The notes under the pieces: model-generated
Told to the model about the DNA's origin: nothing
What the model saw: the letters and a program-made list of their open reading frames with translations, nothing else
Databases searched by the model: none
Translations under genes and position numbers: made by a program
Part shown: positions 55,753 through 64,000 of the stretch, one piece after another
How the letters are laid out: each line of letters opens with the position of its first letter
How positions within the stretch are numbered: position 1 is the first letter of the stretch
NCBI GenBank assembly: GCA_020002185.1
Contig: CM034544.1
Location: forward strand, 6,836,510-6,900,509
Length of the DNA stretch: 64,000 nt
Direction of reading: 5' to 3'
Origin: Paraescarpia echinospica
Taxonomy: Eukaryota > Annelida > Polychaeta > Sabellida > Siboglinidae

Positions 55753-55904
55753 CTGCATTGCAATGTAGCCGATGAATGACTCACCTGAATGTATGGTTGT
55801 CGCTCCTGACCCACTAATCTGGGCCCGGTTGATGCTTTCTGATTGGCTGTCCGACCAATATATGTAGTCATGTGTTTCGTCCACCACAACCGCTTGTATG
55901 TCCC
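55753..55904 (-). CDS. Host-gene exon: LDL-receptor class B (YWTD) repeat
   Basis: 152 bp on the minus strand, bounded by an acceptor (TTGCGTTCTTAAAG|GG) and donor (ATGCAG|GTATAA). It encodes 50 residues after two bases of a split codon: DIQAVVVDETHDYIYWSD, then SESINRAQISGSGATTIH and IGYIAMQ. This is the beta-propeller YWTD pattern (aromatic-Tyr-Trp-Ser/Thr-Asp, then I.RA.xxG), known from LDL-receptor, LRP, nidogen and EGF-precursor proteins, extracellular. It is not part of the flanking Gypsy. The phase is compatible with the candidate first exon at 63649-63760. Which propeller protein it belongs to cannot be told. Confidence 0.82.
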
Positions 55905-56301
55905 CTTTAAGAACGCAAAGCACCGCAGTAGTAGGTAGGTACAATGTAAGGCGTGTGCCAGTGGATGGTAAATGGAATTTGCGAGACATCCGGTCATACG
56001 ACATCCGGTAAACATTAAAATATATATTAAGATCAAGGTCATCAGCATCCTCTACAGATAGTTGGTGTATTGTGTAATGCGGCGACGCCACATGGCGAAT
56101 ATCATTACAGTTATTTCATTTACAGCGTCTTTTCTTGGTTATTTGTGTACTTCTTTGAGTATTATTGCCATACGTCGGATATATCAATTACATTTAAAGG
56201 GCTAATGACTGAAGCCTGTTTAACATACACACGCACACTCACACGCACAAGCACATACGCACACATTCCTTGTATTTGATCTCAATTCCCTCTACATAGA
56301 T

Positions 56302-56361
56302 ACCAAATGCATCGGTGGAGGCTAGATTAGCGGCTTGACGGACCTCATTAATATTCATGAA
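56302..56361 (+). repeat. Dispersed 56-bp repeat, left copy
   Basis: GGTGGAGGCTAGATTAGCGG...GACCTCATTAATATTCATGA matches the complement of 59893-59950 with few differences. The flanks beyond do not match. Confidence 0.85.
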
Positions 56362-56449
56362 GCAGCGCGCGTGCAGTGCAGCACTTTCGCTTGTAAACAA
56401 CGCCACGCGATGGCGCAAGCAGTGGTGTGTTCGATCAGTTCTTTTATTG

Positions 56450-56536
56450 ATGTGTAAAATAAAATTCTGTAGAACGAAAAAGAAACTGCTTGTCACTACG
56501 TTGTTGGTGACTGCGATAGAAGGTTCGGTAGCGTTG
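56450..56536 (+). CDS. Possible first coding exon with membrane-anchor-like N-terminus
   Basis: ATG at 56450 (TGATGTG context) opens 29 codons, MCKIKFCRTKKKLLVTTLLV then TAIEGSVAL, ending exactly at a strong donor TTG|GTGAGT. Basic residues followed by a hydrophobic run look like a signal anchor. The upstream 56360-56430 is GC- and CpG-rich. No following exon is recognised, so this may be chance. Confidence 0.25.
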
Positions 56537-57343
56537 GTGAGTTTGTTTTGTTTTATTAATAGTAACGTTGGTAGAGTATAAATGTCAGTCGATAAGTCGA
56601 CAGGTGCTGCCTACGGCTACGGCTACGCTATGCTGCCGCTGTCCGTGGGCTATAATGTTGACGCTTAGAAAACTTAAAACAAGTCATTTGTAGCTGCAAT
56701 TATTGATTAAAATATACGGCCAAGTTTGTATAGCCTATAAATTAATTGTATGTGAGTCATCTAAATTGTAAGTAGTTGTTACAATCATGGCAATAGCCAG
56801 TCATTCACGTCGCGTGTTCAAATCTCGTTTAGGCGCCATTTTTAAGGGTTGTTAAATATCACATAAAATTGTTAATCTATGTTGTTTCATATTTTTATAA
56901 TTTGGTTAATGCCACTAGGAACTGAAATGTGACAATAGTTTCAAAATCGGGCAACTTTTTTGAGACATTTTTTTAAAATATGGGCACTTGCAGTCACTCA
57001 CCTCGCGAGTTCAAATTCATTTTTGGCTAATCCAGTATTCTAAAACATAGCAGAATTATGTCTGAGAGGGTGTGTGTCATGCATATTTACTTCGCAAGTA
57101 CAATAATCCTCTATGGTGGTGACTGTGAATGTAATGATTTAATTACACATAATTTATTTTGTAACTTTCTGTTTCAGACTTGAACATTGAGATGTCACCC
57201 AAATCCAACGGCTCACTCTAAGTGTATATGTTCACAACAATTGTTAACTGTGCAAATTGAGACAACATATTTCAACAAGAATTATCCAGTGGTTTAGTGA
57301 ATGCCCATAGATGGTTGTGATCACACCATTAGTGTGTGTATGT

Positions 57344-57373
57344 TTCAGACACGCACACACACACACACACACA

Positions 57374-57421
<48 letters not shown>

Positions 57422-57443
57422 CGTACACGTACACGTACACACA
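57344..57443. repeat. (CA)n(CGCA)n microsatellite
   Basis: CA tract, then 14 or so CGCA units, then GTACAC repeats. Confidence 0.97.
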
Positions 57444-58069
57444 CAATCATATAGATTTTAATGACATTTAGCTTTAGTATCCACTCATTGAATGTACATG
57501 ACAAATTAATGTTAGGCAGTACTTTCATTGGCTTGCACTTTCTTCAACATGCATCAGCAGAAATAGAAATGCAGACAGACTTGCTAATTAATTTGTTCAT
57601 GAAATATATCACAGTTTATAGACACTTACATGAAAGTATCTTGGTGTAGAACATTATGCATACATGTAGCAGATCATGGTTCAATCAAAATAGGATAGAG
57701 AGGCCACCATGTATCACAACCATTATATTGTTTTCTTTTATATTAGACTACAAATTAACCCTCTACAATTTACGTACATACTTTGTAGAAAATATGTAAT
57801 TTCATGAAAACTGACAATGTACAAAATACTTTCTTATTTGTGTTAGCATTACCTTTATGTTGATGCTATTTTGTGTGACTGTTTCACCACGTTACATTGA
57901 TGTGAATTTTAAACATTATTTCTTGAGAAACATGTAATGTTCAATAACATAGCACAAGCGGTAAGTGTGTGTATACTTTTCTTTGCCTTGTGTAATGTTA
58001 TGCATTTAAATTTCATATGATCAGTCATAATTTATTTATTTTGAGGCATACAGTTATTTTTAAAAAGTT
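57444..58069. other. AT-rich stretch, nothing recognised
   Basis: Short AT-rich frames only. 56537-57343 is similarly featureless. Confidence 0.55.
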
Positions 58070-58370
58070 CTTCGTCTATTAGTTAAAAATTCAAATTTTT
58101 CGTCATGTGTGTTATTGCTGACAATATTTAATGTACTTGATGCAGCTGTGTCATCAGAATAAATTATGAAATTAAACAAACATCTTATTGGCTTGTGCGA
58201 AATCATAGATGTATATGACGAATAACAGGGGTCCTAGGATTGAGCTTGTGCGAAATCATTGGTTACAATTATTTATGTAACTGAGCACTGAATAAGTTTT
58301 GTTCAATACCATAATATTTAAATTTGTCAATTAAAATTAAATGGTAAATGGAAGATGTCATATATACATA
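58070..58370 (-). mobile_element. Small LINE G relic (RT palm)
   Basis: Minus-strand pieces: LIDKFKYYGIEQNLF (near 58320), SILGPLLFVIYIYD (near 58240), and SDDTAASSTLNIV (near 58140), the positions of palm, QGSILGP and FADD motifs in CR1/L2-type reverse transcriptase. A deletion brings them close together. Very decayed. Confidence 0.65.
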
Positions 58371-58462
58371 ACAGAAACCTAGTACTAGCTGCAACTTCGG
58401 CATTTATTCGAATTCACTAGCATTGCAATGGAATGCTGATCAATCCATGCCAAGGACAAGAC

Positions 58463-59560
58463 TAAAGCCCGGCATACACGTTACGGCGCGGCTAAGTTTT
58501 AGTTTAGTGTCTTAGACGCGTCTGCGACTCTGAGTCGTTACGTACATGCCGCCTTGCGACGCGACGCTTGTCTTGAGGGCAGTCTTTATCCAGTTTTAAC
58601 GCGTCCTAGAATATCAAACATGTTTGATATTAAAAACACGTAGTCGCAGACAAACTGCTGTCAGGGAGTCGTGTCGTTACGTGTATACCGGTATAACCGC
58701 GTCTGCGATGCGTCTGCGACGCATTGTTTTGCTTTCCAAAAGTGGCTGAGGCACTTAGCCAATCAGGAGCTTCCATAACGTCATGGGACTGCCCCAGAAA
58801 TAGAGGAAATGGCGGCAACCATTGTTTGGGACGAACATTTTGAAGACAAATAATTTGTTTGTTTGATTCCACGACAAAGGAATATAGCAATAGGGATTTG
58901 AAGGCCAGCTCCTGTGAGGATGAGGCGACAGGGCGTTTCTGTGTCACCGAGTGCCTGCGTTAGATGTGTTGGGTGTTCTTCGCTAGCGTCCGTGTATCGA
59001 TTGTCCTGTAGGAATTTGAAATCACCTCTCTGGTTCTAACTGTACCTCTCGGTGTCCCAAATTCTGAGCAGTATATTGTTATATTTACCAACCTCATAGG
59101 TGGCTTGCATGAGATGATAATGCGGCGAATTTTAGCGTACGGCGAAATTAACAGATATTACAGCATATGAACAACTTTTGGAGCATGGATCAATCTTTTT
59201 AATGATTCGTGAAGTCATAATTCATGGAGTCAGAGCTACTTAAAGCACATTGTTCGTTTTTTGCCTTATTAAATTGCCTTAACAGTAACTGTTTAGTCTA
59301 GCATGAACGACGACGGTCTCCCCCTCTGGATGATCAGGTAAGTGCAGCTTAATGCCATAGCTCGTCATTGATGAGCAGACAACCACGCCATTTTTTAATA
59401 GTTCCACGGGATTCTGCCAGGCAGTGGCGGCTGTTTCAGTTGCTACCAACAGGAGTGCATGCAACAACCTGTCGCAGCTGCCAGTCTCGTCGCTAGTCGT
59501 GTCGTAATGTGTATGTGCCCCTGGAGGGGATCATACACGTAACGACGCGACGCTTTTTCC
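58463..59560. mobile_element. Cluster of non-autonomous DNA-transposon ends
   Basis: A terminal motif CATACACGTTACGGCGCGGC occurs forward at 58469 and as CATACACGTAACGACGCGAC at 59532. Its complement (GTCGTGTCGTTACGTGTATA-like) occurs near 58536, 58665 and 59490. The ends and CGACGCGACGC-rich interior look like a PIF/Harbinger-type or similar family with nested or adjacent copies. A short frame MAATIVWDEHFEDK at 58809 may be a relic of its protein. No transposase is seen. Confidence 0.6.
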
Positions 59561-60417
59561 GCAAAAACGATGTCGAAAATAAAAAATACTCTTCTCTAGT
59601 CTACAGTCTCGGTTAGTAAGCGACAAGTCAATGTTAAGTAATCAACACAGCACGCACGTGCTTATTGTATTGGAATATGCAAGTTTTCATTCCACTATAC
59701 ATTCCATGTAACATGTTACCTATTTAATTAAATTTTTTGATTCAGTTAACTTCGTTGAAACTGGTAAATTCGTGCATTGCAAAAAGCCTTAGCAATAGTG
59801 TTTTGTTTAAAAGGCACAGTTAAATGGCATACATTGCTTCTTTTTAGCATTACTGGCGGGAAACACCGACCAATAAGGTCAATGCAGTGCGTTTCATGAA
59901 TATTAATGAGGTCCGGCAAGCCTCTAATCTAGTCTCCACCAAATGCATCACCAGGTACCGAAACGTATTCCTCACATCTCACTTATGGCTTTGGTGGGAC
60001 ACATTCTGATAGATTACATTTCCCAGTATACATAAAATGTCAGAAAACCACGCACGACAAAGGAGTTTGTGGTGGAATAAATAGGTCACCACTGTACTGT
60101 GGGTGTAAAATATTATAAACCGTTACGTACCTTGGTGAGTTATGAGTTTTACAGGTGTTGTGAACTGTGGATGTGTTGCCTGTCTGTCGACAGGTATCTT
60201 CCAGATTGTGGTTTCAGTCGCCACCAGAACCGAACAGAGCTTAGTCCCGCCTGTAACAATACAAATACACAATATTTAAAGGCACATTATACACACACAT
60301 ACATCATATTAATATATCTATTATAACACGTTAATCAAATTCTCCAACATTTCAATCGATGTACATTCATATAGGACCCAGTCGTTGCAACGATATTGCG
60401 TATTACACTGTCTACTC
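59561..60417. other. Unannotated stretch with one dispersed repeat
   Basis: Contains only the inverted partner (59893-59950) of the repeat at 56302. Otherwise nothing is recognised. Confidence 0.5.
59893..59950 (-). repeat. Dispersed 56-bp repeat, right (inverted) copy
   Basis: TTCATGAATATTAATGAGGT...CTAGTCTCCACC, the complement of 56314-56361, 3.5 kb away. Confidence 0.85.
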
Positions 60418-61571
60418 CAGGGGCCGGCAACCTTTTTGATTGACGAGCCAAATAGGTGACTTGGACTAAGTCAGCGGGCCACACATGTACCATTTAATAT
60501 GACAAACTGACACATTATGACTATGTTATGGTTGGTATCTAAATATAGGCAATCTTGTTCCTATGCATTGAAAGTTAACTTACACATTATTACCTCTTAC
60601 GAATAAAATATATTATTAATAATGTGTTGTTATTGTGAACAATTAAACTTCACTATTATTAACACTCCTTGTTCATAGTCCTTAACAGACAAATCACATA
60701 ATGTCATGACTATTGTGACACTTGGTACAGTTGCTGCACCGCCAATGGTATTGGTAAATGAGCTTGGCGTATTTGGTCAGATTAGCAAACTGTTCCAATA
60801 CATCAACAAACATTTTTAGTAGATTTCTACAAGCGTCAACTTCATGACGGTTGCTTTCTGGAGTGCCATATCGCCGCATTGTAGTTGGATGGACTCTACC
60901 TGCACAGCATTCAGTGCATCGTCGAGTTACACCGAATCCTCAGATCGGTAAAACATTACAAACTCCAGTCTCATCAGCTCAATGTACGGTATACGTAGGC
61001 TACGTGTCCGGACTTGACGGTTTGTCTATCGTTACTGTTACAAAGTGACCGTAGCTTTTTTTGTGCAGTTGTGTCCTCGACTGCAACAACGTGATTGCGG
61101 TGGCGGAAATGAAGAGGAAAATCTAATTATTGAGACTGATGTTCTTGACCCAGGAGTTGAACATTATGCAGATTGAGCTGCGCCATGATGTCAAAAAATT
61201 CGCAAATCCATGTAGAGTCAGCAAATTCAAATAGTTTTGTGCCCTTCTGCTCCGGTATAATCCCATATCTCATGCCGTGCACCTCGACTCAGCTAGCGAT
61301 TGATATTGCACAGTAATCTCGACCAGAAGCTGTTTGCACTGCCGGTGGTTTAGGTCACGAGCGAGAACGTAGTTCGGGGTATTCACGATGAAGCCCATTA
61401 TGTTCTACATTTTAATTAACTTGTCATATTACCTTTCTTGATGGATGATGTAAATTGCAGTATGTTAAATGCATCTACTGTTATCACCCAGCGGGTTGTT
61501 TTGTGGATAATAGCATTGTTAGTCCGCGGGCCGCATGAAATTGCTCCGTGGACCGCGTTTGGCGATCTCTG
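60418..61571 (-). mobile_element. hAT-type DNA transposon relic
   Basis: The left end CAGGGGCCGGCAACCTTTTT and the right end (complement CAGAGATCGCCAAACGCGGT) are typical hAT termini. The flanking 8-mers GTCTACTC (60410-60417) and GTCTATGC (61572-61579) match at six of eight bases, as expected for an aged 8-bp target duplication. Inside, the minus strand has short transposase-like stretches, for example FANFFDIMAQLNLHNVQLLG (about 61205-61145), comparable to the HLNELN.xLQG region of hAT transposases. It is too short to be autonomous. Confidence 0.75.
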
Positions 61572-61599
61572 GTCTATGCCTCCTGGTAGGCGTTTCTCA

Positions 61600-61870
61600 C
61601 ACGCCCGACCGAGAAGCAACTCCGGCCGCTGGGTGCAAGATCCAATGGGTTAGAGATAGATACCACCTTTCTGTGAGTCCACGACAGGTTACACATTTGC
61701 CCCTGTGTGAGATATTTTACTTCGCTGGAATACGGCTTGTAGTATGTCTTCCGAAAAACACAGGCAACTGGAGGTGAACGAAATTGCCCAAGTTTCGAAA
61801 CGGCAGCAGGTGGAGTCGAACCACCGTCCCGGCGTTCTACCACTCTCCACATTGTAATTGATGATAGTAG
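61600..61870 (-). mobile_element. tRNA-derived SINE, second type
   Basis: The minus strand reads TGGAGAGTGGTAGAACG (A box, 61849-61833) and GGTTCGACTCC (B box, 61822-61812), followed by a body with GGGCAATTTCGTTCACCTCC and AGTTGCCTG, resembling the 42283 SINE body. The 3' end is unclear near 61600, next to the hAT right end. Confidence 0.6.
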
Positions 61871-62293
61871 TGATCCGGGAAACGGTCGTAAAACGATTCA
61901 TATGTGAATAAGTTAACTCGATGTCGCTAGTGTTACACCGATGTATGGTATTCGTTGTCGCTATGAACTATTTTTCACTTTTATGTATTTTATGACGGTA
62001 ACAAGTTGATGTCCCGGCAAGACTGTTCCAATACGGCGAAATACGTTTGTTGTAAAACATAATTACAACTACACTACTCGCACTCATCCGTTCGTGGTAT
62101 CCTAAACTCTGCTCATGCATATTGTTGTACTGTACTTTTTTAAATGTTCATACGTACTCATTTTGTGGTGTTTTATTCTGATGTGTATGACGTATTATAA
62201 GTGTAATCATGACAACGTTTAACAATTATTCTTTCTCAAAATCTTCGCCAGATAAAATTGTTTTATGAAGATGCTCCGAATACTAAGATCTAT

Positions 62294-62552
62294 ATAGTTA
62301 TTGAATCACTGCATTCTAAATGTAGTCTTTATAATTATTGATTCACTGCATTCTAAATATAGTCTATATAATTATTGATTCACTGCATTCTAAATGTAGT
62401 CTATATAATTATTGAATCACTGCATTCTAAATGTAGTCTATATCATTATTGAATCACAGCATTCTAAATGTAGTCTATATAATTATTGAATCACTGCATT
62501 CTAAAGGTAGTCTATATAATTATTGAATCACTGCATTCTAAATGTAGTTTAT
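62294..62552. repeat. 37-bp minisatellite, seven copies
   Basis: Period exactly 37: GCATTCTAAA starts at 62311, 62348, 62385, 62422, 62459, 62496 and 62533. AT-rich, few substitutions, no length changes. 61871-62293 is featureless. Confidence 0.97.
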
Positions 62553-62553
62553 C

Positions 62554-62982
62554 GTGATACAAGAGGCAGTGCTGGAATATGTTCACATTTTAGATGATCT
62601 CTTAAAAGGTAATTTCGTGACTTTATTTTCTAGTTTAACGACCATTGTTGTAAACCACGATAACTATACGATAACTGGAAGTCCAACGAATGGTAAAGTG
62701 CAAATGTTCTATCTCCAGATAGAGACTATTGTATTTTCCAACCCCCTTATTTCTGGTCAATGCAAAATTCTCTGCTCATATAATTTTCTAATGTCACGAA
62801 ACAAACTACCAATATATCGTGGAGAACGTGCCCTGGTATGTGGACTACCTATTTATTTAAACAAAATCAGTTTTTCACCAGATTTGTGGATTGAAAATTG
62901 TTTGTCAGGCACACTGTTCATACTGGGAGTCCGGCCTATGAATGGCGCCCAGTGCCAGATGCCTGTGTGCATAACTATGTAA
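62554..62982 (+). CDS. Unrecognised open reading frame
   Basis: 142 codons open from just after the 37-bp array, but the first in-frame ATG is at 62704, leaving 92 codons to the TAA at 62980. The sequence (ISGQCKILCSYNF, SRNKLPIYRGERALVCGLP, CLSGTLFILGVRPM) has six cysteines and matches no family I know. The GTATGT at 62836 could be a splice donor. It may be an exon, a transposon relic or chance. Confidence 0.25.
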   Translation: MIQEAVLEYVHILDDLLKGNFVTLFSSLTTIVVNHDNYTITGSPTNGKVQMFYLQIETIVFSNPLISGQCKILCSYNFLMSRNKLPIYRGERALVCGLPIYLNKISFSPDLWIENCLSGTLFILGVRPMNGAQCQMPVCITM

Positions 62983-63102
62983 AATTCATGCAACATTGGC
63001 ATAAAATGTCCGTGCCTCTGTGCCAAATTGTTGGCATGATGCTGCGGTTTTAAATTGTATGCGATTATATCAGACTCATTTAAATACGATGTACTGCTAT
63101 AT

Positions 63103-63590
63103 AATAATAATTGTAATAATCATAATAATCATAAAACTCATAATAATCACACACAAAATCATAATAATGAAAAAAATCATTACAAAAATACTAATCATAA
63201 TGATCATAATAATTATTAAAAAATAATCATCACCATAATCATAACAATCATAATAATCATGATAATCACAATAATTACAATAATTACAATAATTACAATA
63301 ATCACAATAATCATAATAATCATAATAATCATAACAATCATAATAATCATAATAATAATAATCATAATCACAATAATCACAATAATCATAATAATCATAA
63401 AAATCTTAATAGTCATGACAATCATCATAATCAGAATAATCAGAGTAATTCAAAATGTCATAGTAATCAGAATAATTATAATAATCAGAATAATCATAAA
63501 AATCTTAAGAATCACAATAATCAGAATAATCATGATAATCAGAATGATCGTAATTATCATAATAACCGTAATAGTCATATTAATAACAGG
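63103..63590. repeat. (ATAATC)n-rich microsatellite
   Basis: About 490 bp of imperfect AATCAT/AATAAT repeats. The long Ile/Met-rich ORFs on both strands are artefacts. Confidence 0.97.
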
Positions 63591-63648
63591 GCAATCTCAC
63601 GATGTACCTGGAATTCGGTAAAACACACTATGTATGAAATACGCTTAC

Positions 63649-63760
63649 CCGTGGCATAGATCCAGCAGCAAAAGATCGTCAGTAGCCAGACGTAGACCAG
63701 GGAGACACGACGCGTTGTCCGTCGAACAGACGTGGGTCGTGCCGCCCTCGACGGCATCAT
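63649..63760 (-). CDS. Candidate first coding exon with signal peptide
   Basis: The minus-strand ATG at 63760 (ACAATGATG, A at -3) opens 37 codons plus one base, ending at a strong donor ACGG|GTAAGC. The peptide starts MMPSRAARPTSVRRTTRR, followed by a hydrophobic core VSLVYVWLLTIFCCWIYAT, as in a signal peptide. The exit phase (one base) fits the YWTD exon at 55753-55904, whose two leading bases would complete a Gly codon. Upstream lies a GAAGG stretch preceded by TGTTTCTGTTTGCCAG, a possible acceptor, and the 46-bp repeats. Confidence 0.5.
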
Positions 63761-63764
63761 TGTT

Positions 63765-64000
63765 TCCTTCCTGGCAAACAGAAACACTTGTAATGACAGG
63801 AACACGAATGTCCTTCCTGACAAACAGGAACACCTGTAATGACAGGGACACGAATGTCCTTCCTCACAAACAGGAACACCTGTAATGACAGGAACACAAG
63901 TGTTCTTCCCGACAAATAGGAACATTTGTAATGACAGGAACACGAATGTCCTTCCTGGCAAACAGGATCACCTGTAATGACAGGAACACAAATGTCCTTC
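63765..64000. repeat. 46-bp minisatellite (continues past window)
   Basis: Units start at 63765, 63811, 63857, 63903, 63949 and 63995 (TCCTTCCTGACAAACAGGAA...). On the minus strand each unit contains a TTCCTGTTTGTCAG|GAAGG acceptor-like site. The array lies immediately 5' of the candidate first exon. Confidence 0.96.

Noticed and set aside
59279..59467. Ala/Leu-rich minus ORF resembling a signal peptide
   Set aside because: It lies within the DNA-transposon cluster, has no splice signals, and the hydrophobic start is short.
62294..62552. CRISPR-like array from regular 37-bp periodicity
   Set aside because: The units are contiguous tandem repeats with no unique spacers, in a eukaryotic context.
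63103..63621. Ile/Met-rich ORFs of up to 120 codons
   Set aside because: Pure product of the ATAATC microsatellite.

Overview
The window is repeat-dense, AT-rich metazoan nuclear DNA. It contains non-LTR retrotransposons of at least seven lineages, Penelope-like fragments, Gypsy-type LTR elements, tRNA-headed SINEs, hairpin-rich DNA-transposon relics, many micro- and minisatellites, and a 1000-base assembly gap (43001-44000). There are no operons, CRISPR arrays or bacterial genes. The mix of element families, including a SCAN-like gag, points to an invertebrate (a lophotrochozoan or invertebrate deuterostome). I cannot name the species from the sequence alone.

Layout. 1-3.4 kb: 24-bp and 43-bp minisatellites, a SINE piece and a LINE 3' end. 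3.35-14.3 kb: CR1-like LINE copy 1 inserted in the 43-bp minisatellite and itself split by a palindromic MITE, a second MITE copy, a 30-bp minisatellite, CR1-like copy 2, and an RTE-type LINE carrying internal tandem duplications. 14.3-20.4 kb: little coding content, but a second block of the 24-bp minisatellite, a CpG-rich array of small hairpins, two long hairpins (41- and 93-nt arms) and an 80-bp repeat. 20.4-25.7 kb: CR1-like copy 3, apparently complete with target duplications, nested in an older LINE. 26-33.9 kb: another RTE-type LINE, a candidate host exon, a tRNA-like sequence, an LTR fragment, a Penelope-like 3' end and a broken gene. 33.9-39.2 kb: a Gypsy-type element with LTRs, 5-bp target duplication, primer site and polypurine tract; it encodes gag, protease and a coiled-coil protein but no reverse transcriptase or integrase. 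39.2-55.6 kb: SINEs, a second Penelope piece, the gap, a LINE, a decayed Gypsy pol, an RTE 3' end, and a second Gypsy split by a LINE. 55.6-64 kb: the likeliest host-gene region.

Host gene evidence. On the minus strand, 55753-55904 is a bounded exon encoding an LDL-receptor class B (YWTD) repeat. At 63649-63760 a phase-compatible candidate first coding exon encodes a signal-peptide-like N-terminus. If joined, they would encode a secreted or membrane protein with a beta-propeller module; the join is inference. A 154-bp open exon with good splice sites (27399-27552, plus strand) is a second candidate host exon of unknown family.

No gene here forms a pathway with another. The elements are related by nesting and shared machinery: CR1-like copies share a 3' hairpin and decamer tail, the SINEs have LINE-like tails, and the gag-only Gypsy would need pol from elsewhere. 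Element boundaries are approximate unless a target duplication is stated.
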